Counted from the first letter of the stretch, positions 28,252 to 36,534 are shown. The stretch: DNA of 64,000 nt from Sphingobacterium sp. UBA5670 (GCF_002420705.1 NZ_DIIM01000009.1:1-64000); one strand, 5' to 3'. The notes: a model not told the origin generated them from the sequence alone. Made by a program: numbers and translations.

Positions 28252-29061
28252 ATGACTAGGAATTGGCATATCTATCTATATATAATTATATTTTTCTTAT
28301 CGGCATGTAATATACGTACCTCCGATAAGATTACTGGCAGTATGCCAATATCAACTCATTTCGATATAGATTTATACAATTTAAAGAGTGGAGTAAAGGT
28401 GTTGTCAGATACATCGTCTAAGCAAAATTTTGAATTAAATGTTGAGCAGCTTTCGAAGGGAATCTATCAAATCGTTTTTTCCTGGGAGAGGGATGTGGTA
28501 AAGCCACAGGAGATCGAACGATTTACCCGTCAACCGGAACTTGGTACACCGAAATATTATATGTCAACCACATTTTGGCTGGATGACAAAGAGTCTGATA
28601 ATTATAAACTGTTATTGGACACGACCTATCAGCAAGCGGAACTAGAAGAACTATTGTTGGCGAAGAATAAGGGCGAATCAATTAAAATGGCGGTCGTATC
28701 TGATGGAGCAAATAATAAACTCTATAATGAATATTTAACATTAGTGGATCGTTATAAAGCTAAAAATCGGCAGCAAAAAGACAGCCTTCTGCAATCAGCG
28801 CATTACAATGGTCTTAAATTAATCGAAAATTCAGAGCGATTGAATACGCTCTTAACAAAAGATTGGTTGCCAAATGTGAAAGCAGCATTGTTACGTGAAG
28901 AAATAAATTTTATGAAAAATAATATAGATAACGAGGTCATTTCTCATATCTATCATATTCAGGTTAATACGAAAGAAGATTTCGAACAATATCGTGAAGT
29001 CTATAATTTGTTCCCGCATTCAGTTAAGCAAAATTTTACCGTTTGGAATAAAAGTAACTGA
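28252..29061 (+). CDS. Hypothetical lipoprotein
   Basis: I do not recognise a specific family. The 269-residue product has a lipoprotein signal (MTRNWHIYLYIIIFFLSACNIRTSD, acylated Cys19). Two parts follow: a beta-rich region to about residue 120, and a charged, helix-prone region (about 120-250, KNRQQKDSLLQSAHYNGLKLIENSERLNTLL). This arrangement weakly resembles the N-terminal DUF4369-like part of Bacteroidota thiol-disulfide proteins, but there is no thioredoxin domain or CxxC. The gene lies after the import-operon terminator and 18 bases before a PH-domain gene. Confidence 0.65.
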   Translation: MTRNWHIYLYIIIFFLSACNIRTSDKITGSMPISTHFDIDLYNLKSGVKVLSDTSSKQNFELNVEQLSKGIYQIVFSWERDVVKPQEIERFTRQPELGTPKYYMSTTFWLDDKESDNYKLLLDTTYQQAELEELLLAKNKGESIKMAVVSDGANNKLYNEYLTLVDRYKAKNRQQKDSLLQSAHYNGLKLIENSERLNTLLTKDWLPNVKAALLREEINFMKNNIDNEVISHIYHIQVNTKEDFEQYREVYNLFPHSVKQNFTVWNKSN

Positions 29062-29079
29062 CTTATCAAACTATTGATT

Positions 29080-29520
29080 ATGAAAGAAGTATTTAATACC
29101 CACATACCCTTCGGTAGTTATATATGGGGGGCTGGGATGATTATATTTATTGCCATGGTATCATATGGTGACTTGGAACAAGGACTTTACACTGGGGCAC
29201 TTTTGTTGTTTGCGGTATTTGCATTAACCTGGTATTTCACTTTCTTCTATAAACGTTATTGGATTGAAGACAATAAACTGTTTATTAAAAGTATCTGGGG
29301 AACAGATTCTGTTGATGTCAACTCCATTCGCAAAGTTGAAGCTGATAAGGTATTTTGGTTTGGATCGATGAGGTTCACCGTTTTAAGGCCCTATAGAAGG
29401 GGAATGATTCTGCATTATAATGTGATTGATGATATATTCGTTGATCCGGAAAATCCAACCCAATTTATTGATAAATTAAAACAAATTGCACCCAATATCA
29501 ATGTTATCGAATCGAAATAG
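29080..29520 (+). CDS. PH-domain membrane protein
   Basis: A 146-residue protein with two N-terminal transmembrane helices (YIWGAGMIIFIAMVSYG and GLYTGALLLFAVFALTWYFTFF), followed by a bacterial pleckstrin-homology-like domain. The segment YWIEDNKLFIKSIWGTDSVDVNSIRKVEADKVFW is characteristic of small bPH membrane proteins. The ATG at 29080 is preferred to a TTG two codons upstream. Function is unknown; it follows the lipoprotein gene closely and is probably co-transcribed. Confidence 0.75.
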   Translation: MKEVFNTHIPFGSYIWGAGMIIFIAMVSYGDLEQGLYTGALLLFAVFALTWYFTFFYKRYWIEDNKLFIKSIWGTDSVDVNSIRKVEADKVFWFGSMRFTVLRPYRRGMILHYNVIDDIFVDPENPTQFIDKLKQIAPNINVIESK

Positions 29521-29540
29521 TCTTTTTCCTCAATAAAGTT

Positions 29541-29586
29541 TCGTCAATACGAATTGGTTTCTCGTTGCTTTGGGTGAAGGTTTTTG
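29541..29586 (+). repeat. Degenerate copy D of the dispersed palindromic repeat
   Basis: The right half (TTTC, TTGC, TGAAGGTTTTTG) resembles the end of the repeat copies at 17981 and 43945. The left arm is poorly conserved (GAATTGG instead of GAACCTT), so membership is tentative. Confidence 0.3.
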
Positions 29587-29693
29587 TAAATCTCGTTTCT
29601 GATGTAATGAATCTGTTGATTCAGTTGTCATAATTAAAGGGTATAGGCCTTACCTTGATTAGTTTAATTGATATAAACCAAATTGTAAATTTT

Positions 29694-30356
29694 ATGAAGT
29701 ATTTTTTTAGTGCTCTTGTATTTGTTTTTGCATTTCCGTTATTCGCGCAACAAAAAACCAATCAAACTAAACATCTACCATTTGAGACGATCTATTTCGC
29801 CGGTGTTCAATTTAACAACGCTAGCAATCTGAATAGGATTTTGAAAGATTATGATTCCGGAAAGGTACCCGGATTTGGATGGAATGCTGGAGCTGGACTT
29901 GCATACAGGATCAAACAAACCCTTATTGGCGTGAATTTTAGCCTGTCGACAAGCAGTAAAAACGACAATACAATGAATGCCGGAGATTTTACGCTTTATG
30001 TATCTACCAATGCGATACGTATAGGCGGATTGATCTTTAGCCCGCAGCTGGGAATAGGTACGCAGTCTACTACCTTTACTGTTCAAAAGAAAAATCTGAA
30101 TGGGGAATTTGGAGATTTTTTGACCACACATTCCAACCAAACAAAAATGGAATATGATGCTGCTATTGTTGATCTAAGTGTTACGTTGAAAACATTCAAT
30201 TCCGAACGAACTAGATTTCGCCCGGAATGTAGAATCGGTTATAAATCTTCTATTACGCAGAATGAATGGAAAGTAGTGAATGCTGCAGTTTCAAATGTTC
30301 CGAAGGATAGACTGGGACATTTCTATGTGCAATTAGCTTGGGGTATTGGACGATAG
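29694..30356 (+). CDS. Exported beta-barrel-like outer-membrane protein
   Basis: A 220-residue exported protein from the ATG at 29694, beginning with a signal peptide (MKYFFSALVFVFAFPLFAQ). The mature part is rich in alternating hydrophobic/polar strands (ETIYFAGVQFNN, GWNAGAGLAYRI, IRIGGLIFSPQLGIG, DRLGHFYVQLAWGIGR), as in small eight-stranded outer-membrane barrels. A TTG-initiated extension to 29655 is unlikely. I cannot name a function. Confidence 0.6.
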   Translation: MKYFFSALVFVFAFPLFAQQKTNQTKHLPFETIYFAGVQFNNASNLNRILKDYDSGKVPGFGWNAGAGLAYRIKQTLIGVNFSLSTSSKNDNTMNAGDFTLYVSTNAIRIGGLIFSPQLGIGTQSTTFTVQKKNLNGEFGDFLTTHSNQTKMEYDAAIVDLSVTLKTFNSERTRFRPECRIGYKSSITQNEWKVVNAAVSNVPKDRLGHFYVQLAWGIGR

Positions 30357-30412
30357 AAAAGCTAAATTCTAAATATTTCTACTTAAAGGGTATCATTAAG
30401 TTAATAAATACT

Positions 30413-30443
30413 ATTGAAAAGATTAATTTAAATGATAGTTTTG
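30413..30443 (+). promoter_or_regulatory. Bacteroidota-type promoter
   Basis: ATTG (30413-30416), a 19-bp spacer and TAGTTTTG (30436-30443) match the TTTG-N19-TAnnTTTG consensus. It lies about 38 bases before the small membrane protein gene at 30482, supporting that gene as real. Confidence 0.6.
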
Positions 30444-30481
30444 GTAGATTCGTAGATATAAATACTTACGACTAATAACTT

Positions 30482-30688
30482 ATGATGAAAGCACACGGCA
30501 AATTATTTTTTATATACTGCTTTATCATGTCAGTAATAATATTAAGTCAGCAAGTTATTGATGTTTACTTTCGAGGTGAAGTAGCTGAGTTTACTATAGG
30601 TCGGATAACCGCCAACTTTATTTTTTTGATCATAGGAGCGGTGACACTAACGTTTGTAGAAATAAGAACTAAAAAAGTTAATAGATAG
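30482..30688 (+). CDS. Small two-helix membrane protein
   Basis: A 68-residue product of unknown function with two predicted transmembrane helices (LFFIYCFIMSVIILSQQVIDVYF and ITANFIFLIIGAVTLTFVEI) and a basic C-terminus. Translation starts at one of two consecutive ATG codons. A good promoter match lies 39 bases upstream. No neighbour gives a functional hint. Confidence 0.55.
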   Translation: MMKAHGKLFFIYCFIMSVIILSQQVIDVYFRGEVAEFTIGRITANFIFLIIGAVTLTFVEIRTKKVNR

Positions 30689-30935
30689 GGAGCTATTTAT
30701 AAAGCCAAACAGGACAGAACTATTACACATTGGGTGTAATGTACTTTCATTGATTCAGAACAAATGTTTCAACAGGTATACGCTAGTGGAGTTTTCCACG
30801 CGATGTTAATAACTATGTGGAAAACGTTTTGATCTGTCTTATTGAAATTTATAATTTGTAGATGAAGTTCATTAGCCTACAAGTCTAAGTACTTTTTCGT
30901 ATATTTAGTAATACCATTATATTGACATTTCACTG
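30689..30935. other. Non-coding gap with DnaA-box-like cluster 1
   Basis: 247 bases without a gene. It includes a 7-bp hairpin (ATTACAC/GTGTAAT near 30721-30739) and an inverted repeat, GTTTTCCAC at 30791-30799 with GTGGAAAAC at 30817-30825. TGTTAATAA sits between the arms. These 9-mers resemble DnaA boxes. Confidence 0.45.
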
Positions 30936-31121
30936 ATGAAAATCAAATTTATATTTATTTTAATATTGTGCTTGATTGTCTGCTTTTCAATAACAGCAAC
31001 AATCTATTATTTTTTGGATGAAAAATCTTCTATTCGCGACTCCTTGTTTGTGGCTTCTATAGCAAGCACTATTGTGATTACTTTCTTCTCAAAGTTTTAC
31101 AAGGTCACTCAACGTACATAA
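30936..31121 (+). CDS. Small membrane protein
   Basis: A 61-residue product starting MKIKFIFILILCLIVCFSI, with two hydrophobic segments separated by a short charged turn (LDEKSSIRDS) and a basic tail. Function unknown. It may be a membrane microprotein or a chance frame; the hydrophobic pattern and ATG start favour a gene, but no promoter is clear. Confidence 0.4.
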   Translation: MKIKFIFILILCLIVCFSITATIYYFLDEKSSIRDSLFVASIASTIVITFFSKFYKVTQRT

Positions 31122-31395
31122 TTATATTTTCCTGATACCAGCCCCGTCCCAATTTATAGTCAACTTCTGACTGTAATCACCTTGTTTGTGCAGCGAATCC
31201 TCCATTGGGTATATTTTATAGTGCATTCTCCTTGCCTATAACTTTTTAACAATTCACTAGCCTTCAGGAGTCGTTTTTGATTTGGTCAAAAGTTATTTTT
31301 AAGAAAGCGATTTGTATAGTTTTGGGTCCTTTGTTGATAACTTCTCACTACAAAAGAGATATTACCTAGGAATTGTTTATCTAGTCGATATCGTT

Positions 31396-31428
31396 CTCCA
31401 TTTACCGCTCCATTACCTCCATTTACCG
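31396..31428 (+). promoter_or_regulatory. Direct-repeat operator with 21-bp period
   Basis: The 12-mer CTCCATTTACCG occurs at 31396-31407 and 31417-31428, exactly 21 bp apart, with a degenerate copy (CTCCATTACC) between them. Two direct repeats two helical turns apart are the usual geometry of LytTR-family binding sites. The element ends 52 bases before the -7 box, a position compatible with activation. Confidence 0.45.
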
Positions 31429-31480
31429 ACTTTTTTATTCCGTTGATCTAAATGTAATAAAAAGGAATGCTGTGTTGTCT

Positions 31481-31488
31481 TACTTTTG
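31481..31488 (+). promoter_or_regulatory. Probable -7 element
   Basis: TACTTTTG matches TAnnTTTG and lies 95 bases before the NTF2-like gene. There is no good -33 box, as expected if an activator bound at the direct repeat compensates. Confidence 0.5.
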
Positions 31489-31583
31489 AATCATAATCTT
31501 AAAGGAATTGATGCAACAAAATCAAGATCCTTGCGACAATTAGAAAAGGGATAAAAAAACTAACAATATAAAGTATAGCAATT

Positions 31584-32015
31584 ATGAAAACTTTAGTAAA
31601 AACATTCGCAGCAGCAGCATTGATTACACTATCGACTGTTTCAATGGCAGCAGCTGACCCAGGTAAAGCGTTGAACCTTTCCACAGCCGATTTGGCCATC
31701 GATAGCTACGTGTCAGTAATGACAGAAGGCGCGTCTCAGGGCGTAGAAAAATTGTTCGCATCCGAATTCAATCAAAAAGTTCAAGGAAAAGCTTCACGTA
31801 CCAATAGTCGTTCGGAAGTTATTTCATTCTTGAAAAAGCAAAAAGGTGAAAAGTTAAATTGTAGCACAAGTACTGAAGTCCTTGAGGAATCTGAAAACTA
31901 TATGGTTGCACGGATCACCATGAAGTTTGACGATTTCACGAAAACAGATTTGGTGACATTAATCAATGAATCAGGAACCTGGAAGGTTGCAAGTTCCGTA
32001 AACTCCTATAAATAG
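31584..32015 (+). CDS. Exported NTF2-like (lumazine-binding-type) protein
   Basis: A 143-residue exported protein. A signal peptide (MKTLVKTFAAAALITLSTVSMAAA) is followed by one NTF2-fold domain (about residues 38-143) with AIDSYVSVMTEGASQGVEKLFASEFNQKV and the closing VTLINESGTWKVASSVNSYK. The pattern is that of small Bacteroidota proteins annotated as putative lumazine-binding or NTF2 family. The ligand is unknown. It is monocistronic: its own promoter region lies upstream and a terminator follows. Confidence 0.75.
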   Translation: MKTLVKTFAAAALITLSTVSMAAADPGKALNLSTADLAIDSYVSVMTEGASQGVEKLFASEFNQKVQGKASRTNSRSEVISFLKKQKGEKLNCSTSTEVLEESENYMVARITMKFDDFTKTDLVTLINESGTWKVASSVNSYK

Positions 32016-32393
32016 AAACTGTTTAATTAAATTCATATGTTTATTTTAGCCACGTCGGGATGATGTGGCTTTTTTTATCGGAAATAGCGTATGGATATTT
32101 TTTGATCAAGAAATCTTGGAGTTTTGGCAGATATGAAAGACTAGCTCATCGCTCATAAAAAGACTTTCAATAGACCAAAGAACCGGATCGATGTTCAGGA
32201 TATTGGAAGAAATTATCAGGCTTCGAGAGGGAGAAAGTGACCAAGTTCTCTAAGTTATCAACAATGTTATTAACATCTTGTGGAAAACTTAGCCGTGACA
32301 GGGGGTTGCATAAAGAAATAAACTTTATTTAACCTATTAATTTTTTAATTAACTGGGATATTTCTTAATATTACTGTTGTATTGACAATTATT
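32016..32393. other. 378-base gap with DnaA-box-like cluster 2
   Basis: After the terminator at 32048-32077 the gap holds no gene. A structured block at 32250-32292 has outer arms CTAAGTT/AACTTAG, an inner palindrome ATGTTATTAACAT, and three DnaA-box-like 9-mers. An AT-rich stretch follows (32310-32375). Confidence 0.5.
32048..32077 (+). terminator. Terminator of the NTF2-like gene
   Basis: Stem AGCCAC (32048-32053) with GTGGCT (32065-32070) is followed by seven more T residues. Confidence 0.75.
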
Positions 32394-33392
32394 ATGAAGT
32401 ATTATTTAGACTTTTCGACGAAGCTTATTTGTTTTTTTCTACTGAATCTGTGCGGATTGAGCCTTTCCGCACAAGTTACTTTTACCACTTACCATAGGAA
32501 AGATGGAGAGGAGACTAAGACGCAAGACTCGGCTTATTTTTTAAGAGCAGTTCATGTGGATATACAGGGGAAAGATAAAGTCTATCGAATAGAGGAATAC
32601 TATTTGCGGAATGACTCACTAAAACTCAATGGGATAAGTGAGAGTGGACGCCCGCCATTCAGATTTTTGGGTAAAAAATATGAATTCCATGAAAATGGTA
32701 CGCTAAAGAGTTTCGAGAAATTTAGCGATGATAGCAATCTTATTGATTCGGCTTTTTATCTCTATCCGAATAATAAGTTGAAGATGATCGTATTCTATCC
32801 GAGTGAATTGAAGAAAAAGAAACTATTGATCAAGAAGCCTATCTATGTTGTGTATTATGACTCTTTAAATAATAAAAAGTTAGAAAATGGAAACGGTTTT
32901 ATTCGCTTTAGTATAGATGAGAAGGAAGAAGCCGAAGAAGGTCAGCTGGTTAATAATCTGCGCGAGGGGGAGTGGCGAGGAAAAAGTGGACGGGATTCTT
33001 TTGTCGAGCATTATAAGGAGGATAAATTGCTTTCAGGCACTAAATCAAAAGAAAATGGTACTGTCATTTCATATGATTCTACGACCTATAAAGTACAGCC
33101 CGAATATCCTGGAGGAACCAAGGAAATGATGTATTTTGTGGCAAGAAATTATGACTATCCCAAACAAGCCATGATGAATGGTATAAGCGGTACTGTAGAA
33201 ATAGAGTTCATTATAAATAAACAGGGCCGGATAGAAGATGTGAAATTAAAAAACGATCTGGGTTTCGGTACAGGCGAAGCTGGTATCAAGGTCGTCAAAA
33301 AGCTTAGAAAATGGAAACCCGGTATGCTCCGTGGTGAACCTGTAAGGGTTGGCTATACGTTGCCGATAAGGTTAAATTTGAGGGGAATATAA
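32394..33392 (+). CDS. TonB C-terminal-domain protein (energy transducer TonB-like)
   Basis: From the ATG at 32394, a 332-residue protein with a signal-like N-terminus (FSTKLICFFLLNLCGLSLSAQ). The middle (about 70-215) resembles MORN/YwqK-like repeats (KKYEFHENGTLKSFEKFSDDS, LREGEWRGKSGRD). A TonB C-terminal domain covers about 235-331 (QPEYPGGTKEMMYFVARNYDYPKQAMMNGISGTVEIEFIINKQGRIEDVKL). Unlike canonical TonB it lacks a proline-rich spacer, and the N-terminal segment looks cleavable (LSAQ), so it may not be anchored in the inner membrane. No exbB/exbD is adjacent. It could be a periplasmic accessory rather than a true energy transducer. Confidence 0.82.
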   Translation: MKYYLDFSTKLICFFLLNLCGLSLSAQVTFTTYHRKDGEETKTQDSAYFLRAVHVDIQGKDKVYRIEEYYLRNDSLKLNGISESGRPPFRFLGKKYEFHENGTLKSFEKFSDDSNLIDSAFYLYPNNKLKMIVFYPSELKKKKLLIKKPIYVVYYDSLNNKKLENGNGFIRFSIDEKEEAEEGQLVNNLREGEWRGKSGRDSFVEHYKEDKLLSGTKSKENGTVISYDSTTYKVQPEYPGGTKEMMYFVARNYDYPKQAMMNGISGTVEIEFIINKQGRIEDVKLKNDLGFGTGEAGIKVVKKLRKWKPGMLRGEPVRVGYTLPIRLNLRGI

Positions 33393-33424
33393 AAACAGCC
33401 TTCCATTTGGAAGGCTGTTTTTTT
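33391..33424. terminator. Bidirectional terminator between the TonB-like gene and acs
   Basis: A perfect 14-bp stem (33391-33404 with 33409-33422), a 4-nt loop, and flanking A and T runs lie between convergent genes. The stop codon of the plus-strand gene touches the stem. Confidence 0.93.
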
Positions 33425-33440
33425 AAAGATACTTTATATA

Positions 33441-35357
33441 CTATTTTTTCAAAGCTGCAGCGCCTTTAATGATACCCTCCACAACAGCAGGATCTTGAAG
33501 TGTCGAAGTATCACCTACATTGGCGATATCGTCTTCGGCAATCTTGCGTAAGATACGGCGCATGATTTTTCCTGAGCGTGTCTTTGGTAGGTCATCCACA
33601 AACTGGATAATGTCTGGTTTCGCAATCGGACCGATAATGCGTGAAACAGTTTCCATGATATCTTTTTTGGTTGCTTCGGCATCCGTATGGTGGTTGGCAA
33701 TCACATAGGCATAGATGCCCTGGCCTTTTACTGGGTGCGGGTAACCGACAATAGCAGACTCTACAACATCGGCGTGCATATTGATGGCATTTTCTACCTC
33801 TGCTGTACCAATACGGTGGCCCGAAACGTTCAGTACATCATCTACACGGCCTGTGATTTTGTAATAGCCTTCTGGACTGCGGAAACATCCATCGCCCGTA
33901 AAATACATATCCTTATACGTCGAGAAATAGGTTTGACGACAGCGGTCATGATCTCCCCATGTCGTGCGTAACATACCTGGCCATGGGAATTTGATACACA
34001 GATTGCCTGTCACATCATTGCCCTCAATTTCTTTTCCATTCTCATCCATCAATGCTGGTTGAATTCCCGGCATCGGGAACATCGCATAACTTGCTTTTTC
34101 AGGTGTTACGCCGGCAAGCGATGTGATTAAGTGACCGCCATTCTCTGTTTGCCAATAGGTATCCACAATAGGGCAGTTCGTTTTACCAACTTTTTCGTTA
34201 AACCAGTTCCAGGCTTCTTCGTTGATTGGTTCTCCTACGGACCCCAAAACACGCAAAGAGGAAAGATCGTTTTTGTCGACAAATTCGTCGCCAAAAGCCA
34301 TTAATGAGCGTATAGCTGTGGGAGAAGTATAGATAATATTGACTTTGAATTTATCTACAATATCCCAATAACGGCTTGCGTCAGGGAAAGTTGGTACACC
34401 TTCAAACATCAATGAAGTAGCTCCTTGTGACAAAGGTCCATACACGATATAACTGTGTCCCGTAATCCAGCCAATATCTGCTGTACAGAAAAACACATCG
34501 TTTGGCTTATACTGGAACGTATTCATAAAAGTATAGCCTGTATACACCATATAACCGCCGCAAGTGTGTACAACTCCTTTAGGTTTACCTGTGGATCCGG
34601 ATGTATAAAGGATAAATAAGGTATCTTCAGCATCCATTTCTTCAGCCGGACATGCTGGATTTCCTTGTGTTTCTACTTTTTTGATCTCATCTTCCCACCA
34701 TACGTCACGTCCTTTGATCATCGAAACCGGTGTACGCGTACGTGTTAAGACAATGACTTTCTCAACGGTGTCACATTGCATTAACGCATCGTCGACAATA
34801 TTTTTTAGACCAATGGTTTTATTTCCGCGGTAACTACCGTCTGAAGTAACAATCAGCTTGCATTCCGCATCTACGATACGGTCCGCAATAGAACGCGCTG
34901 AAAAGCCTCCAAAGACCACGGAGTGAATAGCACCAATACGTGCACAGGCCAATACAGCAATGACCAATTCCGGAACCATTGGTAGGTAAATACATACCCG
35001 ATCCCCTTTTTTGATGTTATTATTTTTAAGTACGTTGGCAAATTGTTCTACTTTTTGTAACAATTGCTTATAGGATAGAATGCGGTGTGCTTCATTTGGA
35101 TCATTAGGTTCCCAGATGATGGCTGGTTTATCACCGTTCGCATAAATATGGCGGTCAAGACAGTTTTCTGTAATATTTAATTTTGCACCCTCAAACCATT
35201 TGACATTGGGTTCTTCAAAGTTCCAGTTCAGCACTTTATTCCATTTTCTCTTCCAGAAAAAATGATCTGCAATACTCGCCCAAAACTCCTCAGGTTGTTC
35301 TACACTTCGCTTATATTCACTTTGATATTCTTCAAATGATTTTATTTGTAGGCTCAT
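33441..35357 (-). CDS. acs: Acetate--CoA ligase (acetyl-CoA synthetase)
   Basis: This enzyme activates acetate with ATP and CoA to acetyl-CoA in the cytoplasm. The 638-residue length is typical. Visible adenylate-forming motifs are the P-loop YTSGSTGKPKGV, YWQTENGG, the YFTGDG hinge region and the C-terminal PKTRSGKIMRRILR. Lys597 in the last motif corresponds to the catalytic lysine that is acetylated in other bacteria. The gene is monocistronic on the minus strand with a terminator behind it. The upstream 180 bases are AT-rich, without an obvious regulatory site. Confidence 0.97.
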   Translation of the reverse strand: MSLQIKSFEEYQSEYKRSVEQPEEFWASIADHFFWKRKWNKVLNWNFEEPNVKWFEGAKLNITENCLDRHIYANGDKPAIIWEPNDPNEAHRILSYKQLLQKVEQFANVLKNNNIKKGDRVCIYLPMVPELVIAVLACARIGAIHSVVFGGFSARSIADRIVDAECKLIVTSDGSYRGNKTIGLKNIVDDALMQCDTVEKVIVLTRTRTPVSMIKGRDVWWEDEIKKVETQGNPACPAEEMDAEDTLFILYTSGSTGKPKGVVHTCGGYMVYTGYTFMNTFQYKPNDVFFCTADIGWITGHSYIVYGPLSQGATSLMFEGVPTFPDASRYWDIVDKFKVNIIYTSPTAIRSLMAFGDEFVDKNDLSSLRVLGSVGEPINEEAWNWFNEKVGKTNCPIVDTYWQTENGGHLITSLAGVTPEKASYAMFPMPGIQPALMDENGKEIEGNDVTGNLCIKFPWPGMLRTTWGDHDRCRQTYFSTYKDMYFTGDGCFRSPEGYYKITGRVDDVLNVSGHRIGTAEVENAINMHADVVESAIVGYPHPVKGQGIYAYVIANHHTDAEATKKDIMETVSRIIGPIAKPDIIQFVDDLPKTRSGKIMRRILRKIAEDDIANVGDTSTLQDPAVVEGIIKGAAALKK

Positions 35358-35541
35358 CGTTATTAGGATTATTATGAATTATTTTAATTTATATTGTTAT
35401 CGTTGCGAAATTGTTTTTGATGTTTCGATTTCGGTGTACAATTTAGCGGTTTTTGCCCATTTTATCAAAAAATTGATGTTTAATATAATGTTAAACTACT
35501 TTTAGCTATAAGATTGTTATCTTGCATCAAGATTTACCAAG

Positions 35542-36420
35542 ATGTCTTTTCTAAGAAAGCTATTCTATATTACAATCTATACAAATCTTCTGATCGCCAT
35601 GGCGGCCATGGCGCAATGTGCGCTTACTTATATCATATTCGAACGCTCTATCAATTGGTACATCGTTTTAGTGGAAGGGACAGCGACTTTGTTGCTTTAT
35701 AATTTTAGCCTATGGTGGTCCAAACCGAAAAATCCAAAAGAATCAAAATTCCCCCGAACACGCTGGATCTTTAATCATGAATGGGTCATGTGGTTAAATA
35801 ATGGTGTTGCTTTGCTGGTGCTGGTATATTGCTTGTGGTATATCCACCTGTATTCTTTTCTGTTTTTGGGATTCATTGGAATCTTAAGCCTCTTATACGG
35901 GATGCCCCTGTTTACCTTCCATGATCGCAAGGTTGGCCTTCGGCAGATCCCGGGAGCCAAGATTTTTCATATTGCGCTGGTCTGGGTCTGCAGCAGCGTG
36001 GTACTGCCCTATGTAGAATTGGCCAACGTGGGTGTCAAAATTGATCAGTGGGTTTTTATCGCCCTTTGCGGATTGAAGTTTATATTTTTGGTTATCTGTA
36101 CATTGCCTTTTGATATCCGCGATATTCAGCAGGATTCCTATTATCACTTACGGACTTTGCCTAATATGCTGGGCGAACAGAAAGCTAAAAATCTAACTTA
36201 TGTGCTGCTGGGCCTTCACTGCATTTTGATTTTGACGGTACCTTATTCAATATCCATAAAAATTGGATTGATTCTGACGAACATGCTCATATTTGCCTTA
36301 CTAAAACTGGCAGTTTTCAAAACGAAAGATCATTACCACTACGCTTATCTACTGGACGGTAGCCTGGTGTTGCAGTTTCTGATCGTTGTTCTTATTGGTA
36401 TCTTTAGTCCTGGAACATAA
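35542..36420 (+). CDS. UbiA-like polytopic membrane protein
   Basis: A 292-residue protein with about eight hydrophobic helices that resembles the UbiA prenyltransferase superfamily. The second aspartate motif is present (LPFDIRDIQQDSYYHLRTLPNMLGEQKA), as in enzymes that transfer isoprenoid chains to aromatic acceptors. The first motif (NDxxDxxxD) is not evident; at the expected place the sequence reads NFSLWWSKPKNPKESKFPRTR. It may therefore have altered substrate binding or be a non-catalytic relative. Neighbours give no pathway clue. The likely start is the ATG at 35542. Confidence 0.65.
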   Translation: MSFLRKLFYITIYTNLLIAMAAMAQCALTYIIFERSINWYIVLVEGTATLLLYNFSLWWSKPKNPKESKFPRTRWIFNHEWVMWLNNGVALLVLVYCLWYIHLYSFLFLGFIGILSLLYGMPLFTFHDRKVGLRQIPGAKIFHIALVWVCSSVVLPYVELANVGVKIDQWVFIALCGLKFIFLVICTLPFDIRDIQQDSYYHLRTLPNMLGEQKAKNLTYVLLGLHCILILTVPYSISIKIGLILTNMLIFALLKLAVFKTKDHYHYAYLLDGSLVLQFLIVVLIGIFSPGT

Positions 36421-36456
36421 GTTTTTATACGTTTCAAAAGTAATAGGTTACTTTAA

Positions 36457-36482
36457 CCTCCTAAGCGTGTATGAATAGGAGG
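36457..36482 (+). terminator. Hairpin after the UbiA-like gene
   Basis: CCTCCTA (36457-36463) pairs with TAGGAGG (36476-36482), with a 12-nt loop. No T-run follows, so function as a terminator is uncertain. Confidence 0.35.

Positions 36483-36534
<52 letters not shown>

Larger units (their letters stand above)
31122..31583. other. 462-base regulatory gap upstream of the NTF2-like gene
   Basis: No gene is visible. Its right half contains a three-fold CTCCATT(T)ACC repeat at 31396-31428 and a TACTTTTG -7 element at 31481-31488. The remaining sequence (31122-31390) shows nothing recognisable. Confidence 0.5.

Noticed and set aside
32250..32292. Calling this gap the chromosomal origin
   Set aside because: No dnaA or other replication gene is nearby, box matches are imperfect, and skew could not be computed; kept only as a finding.
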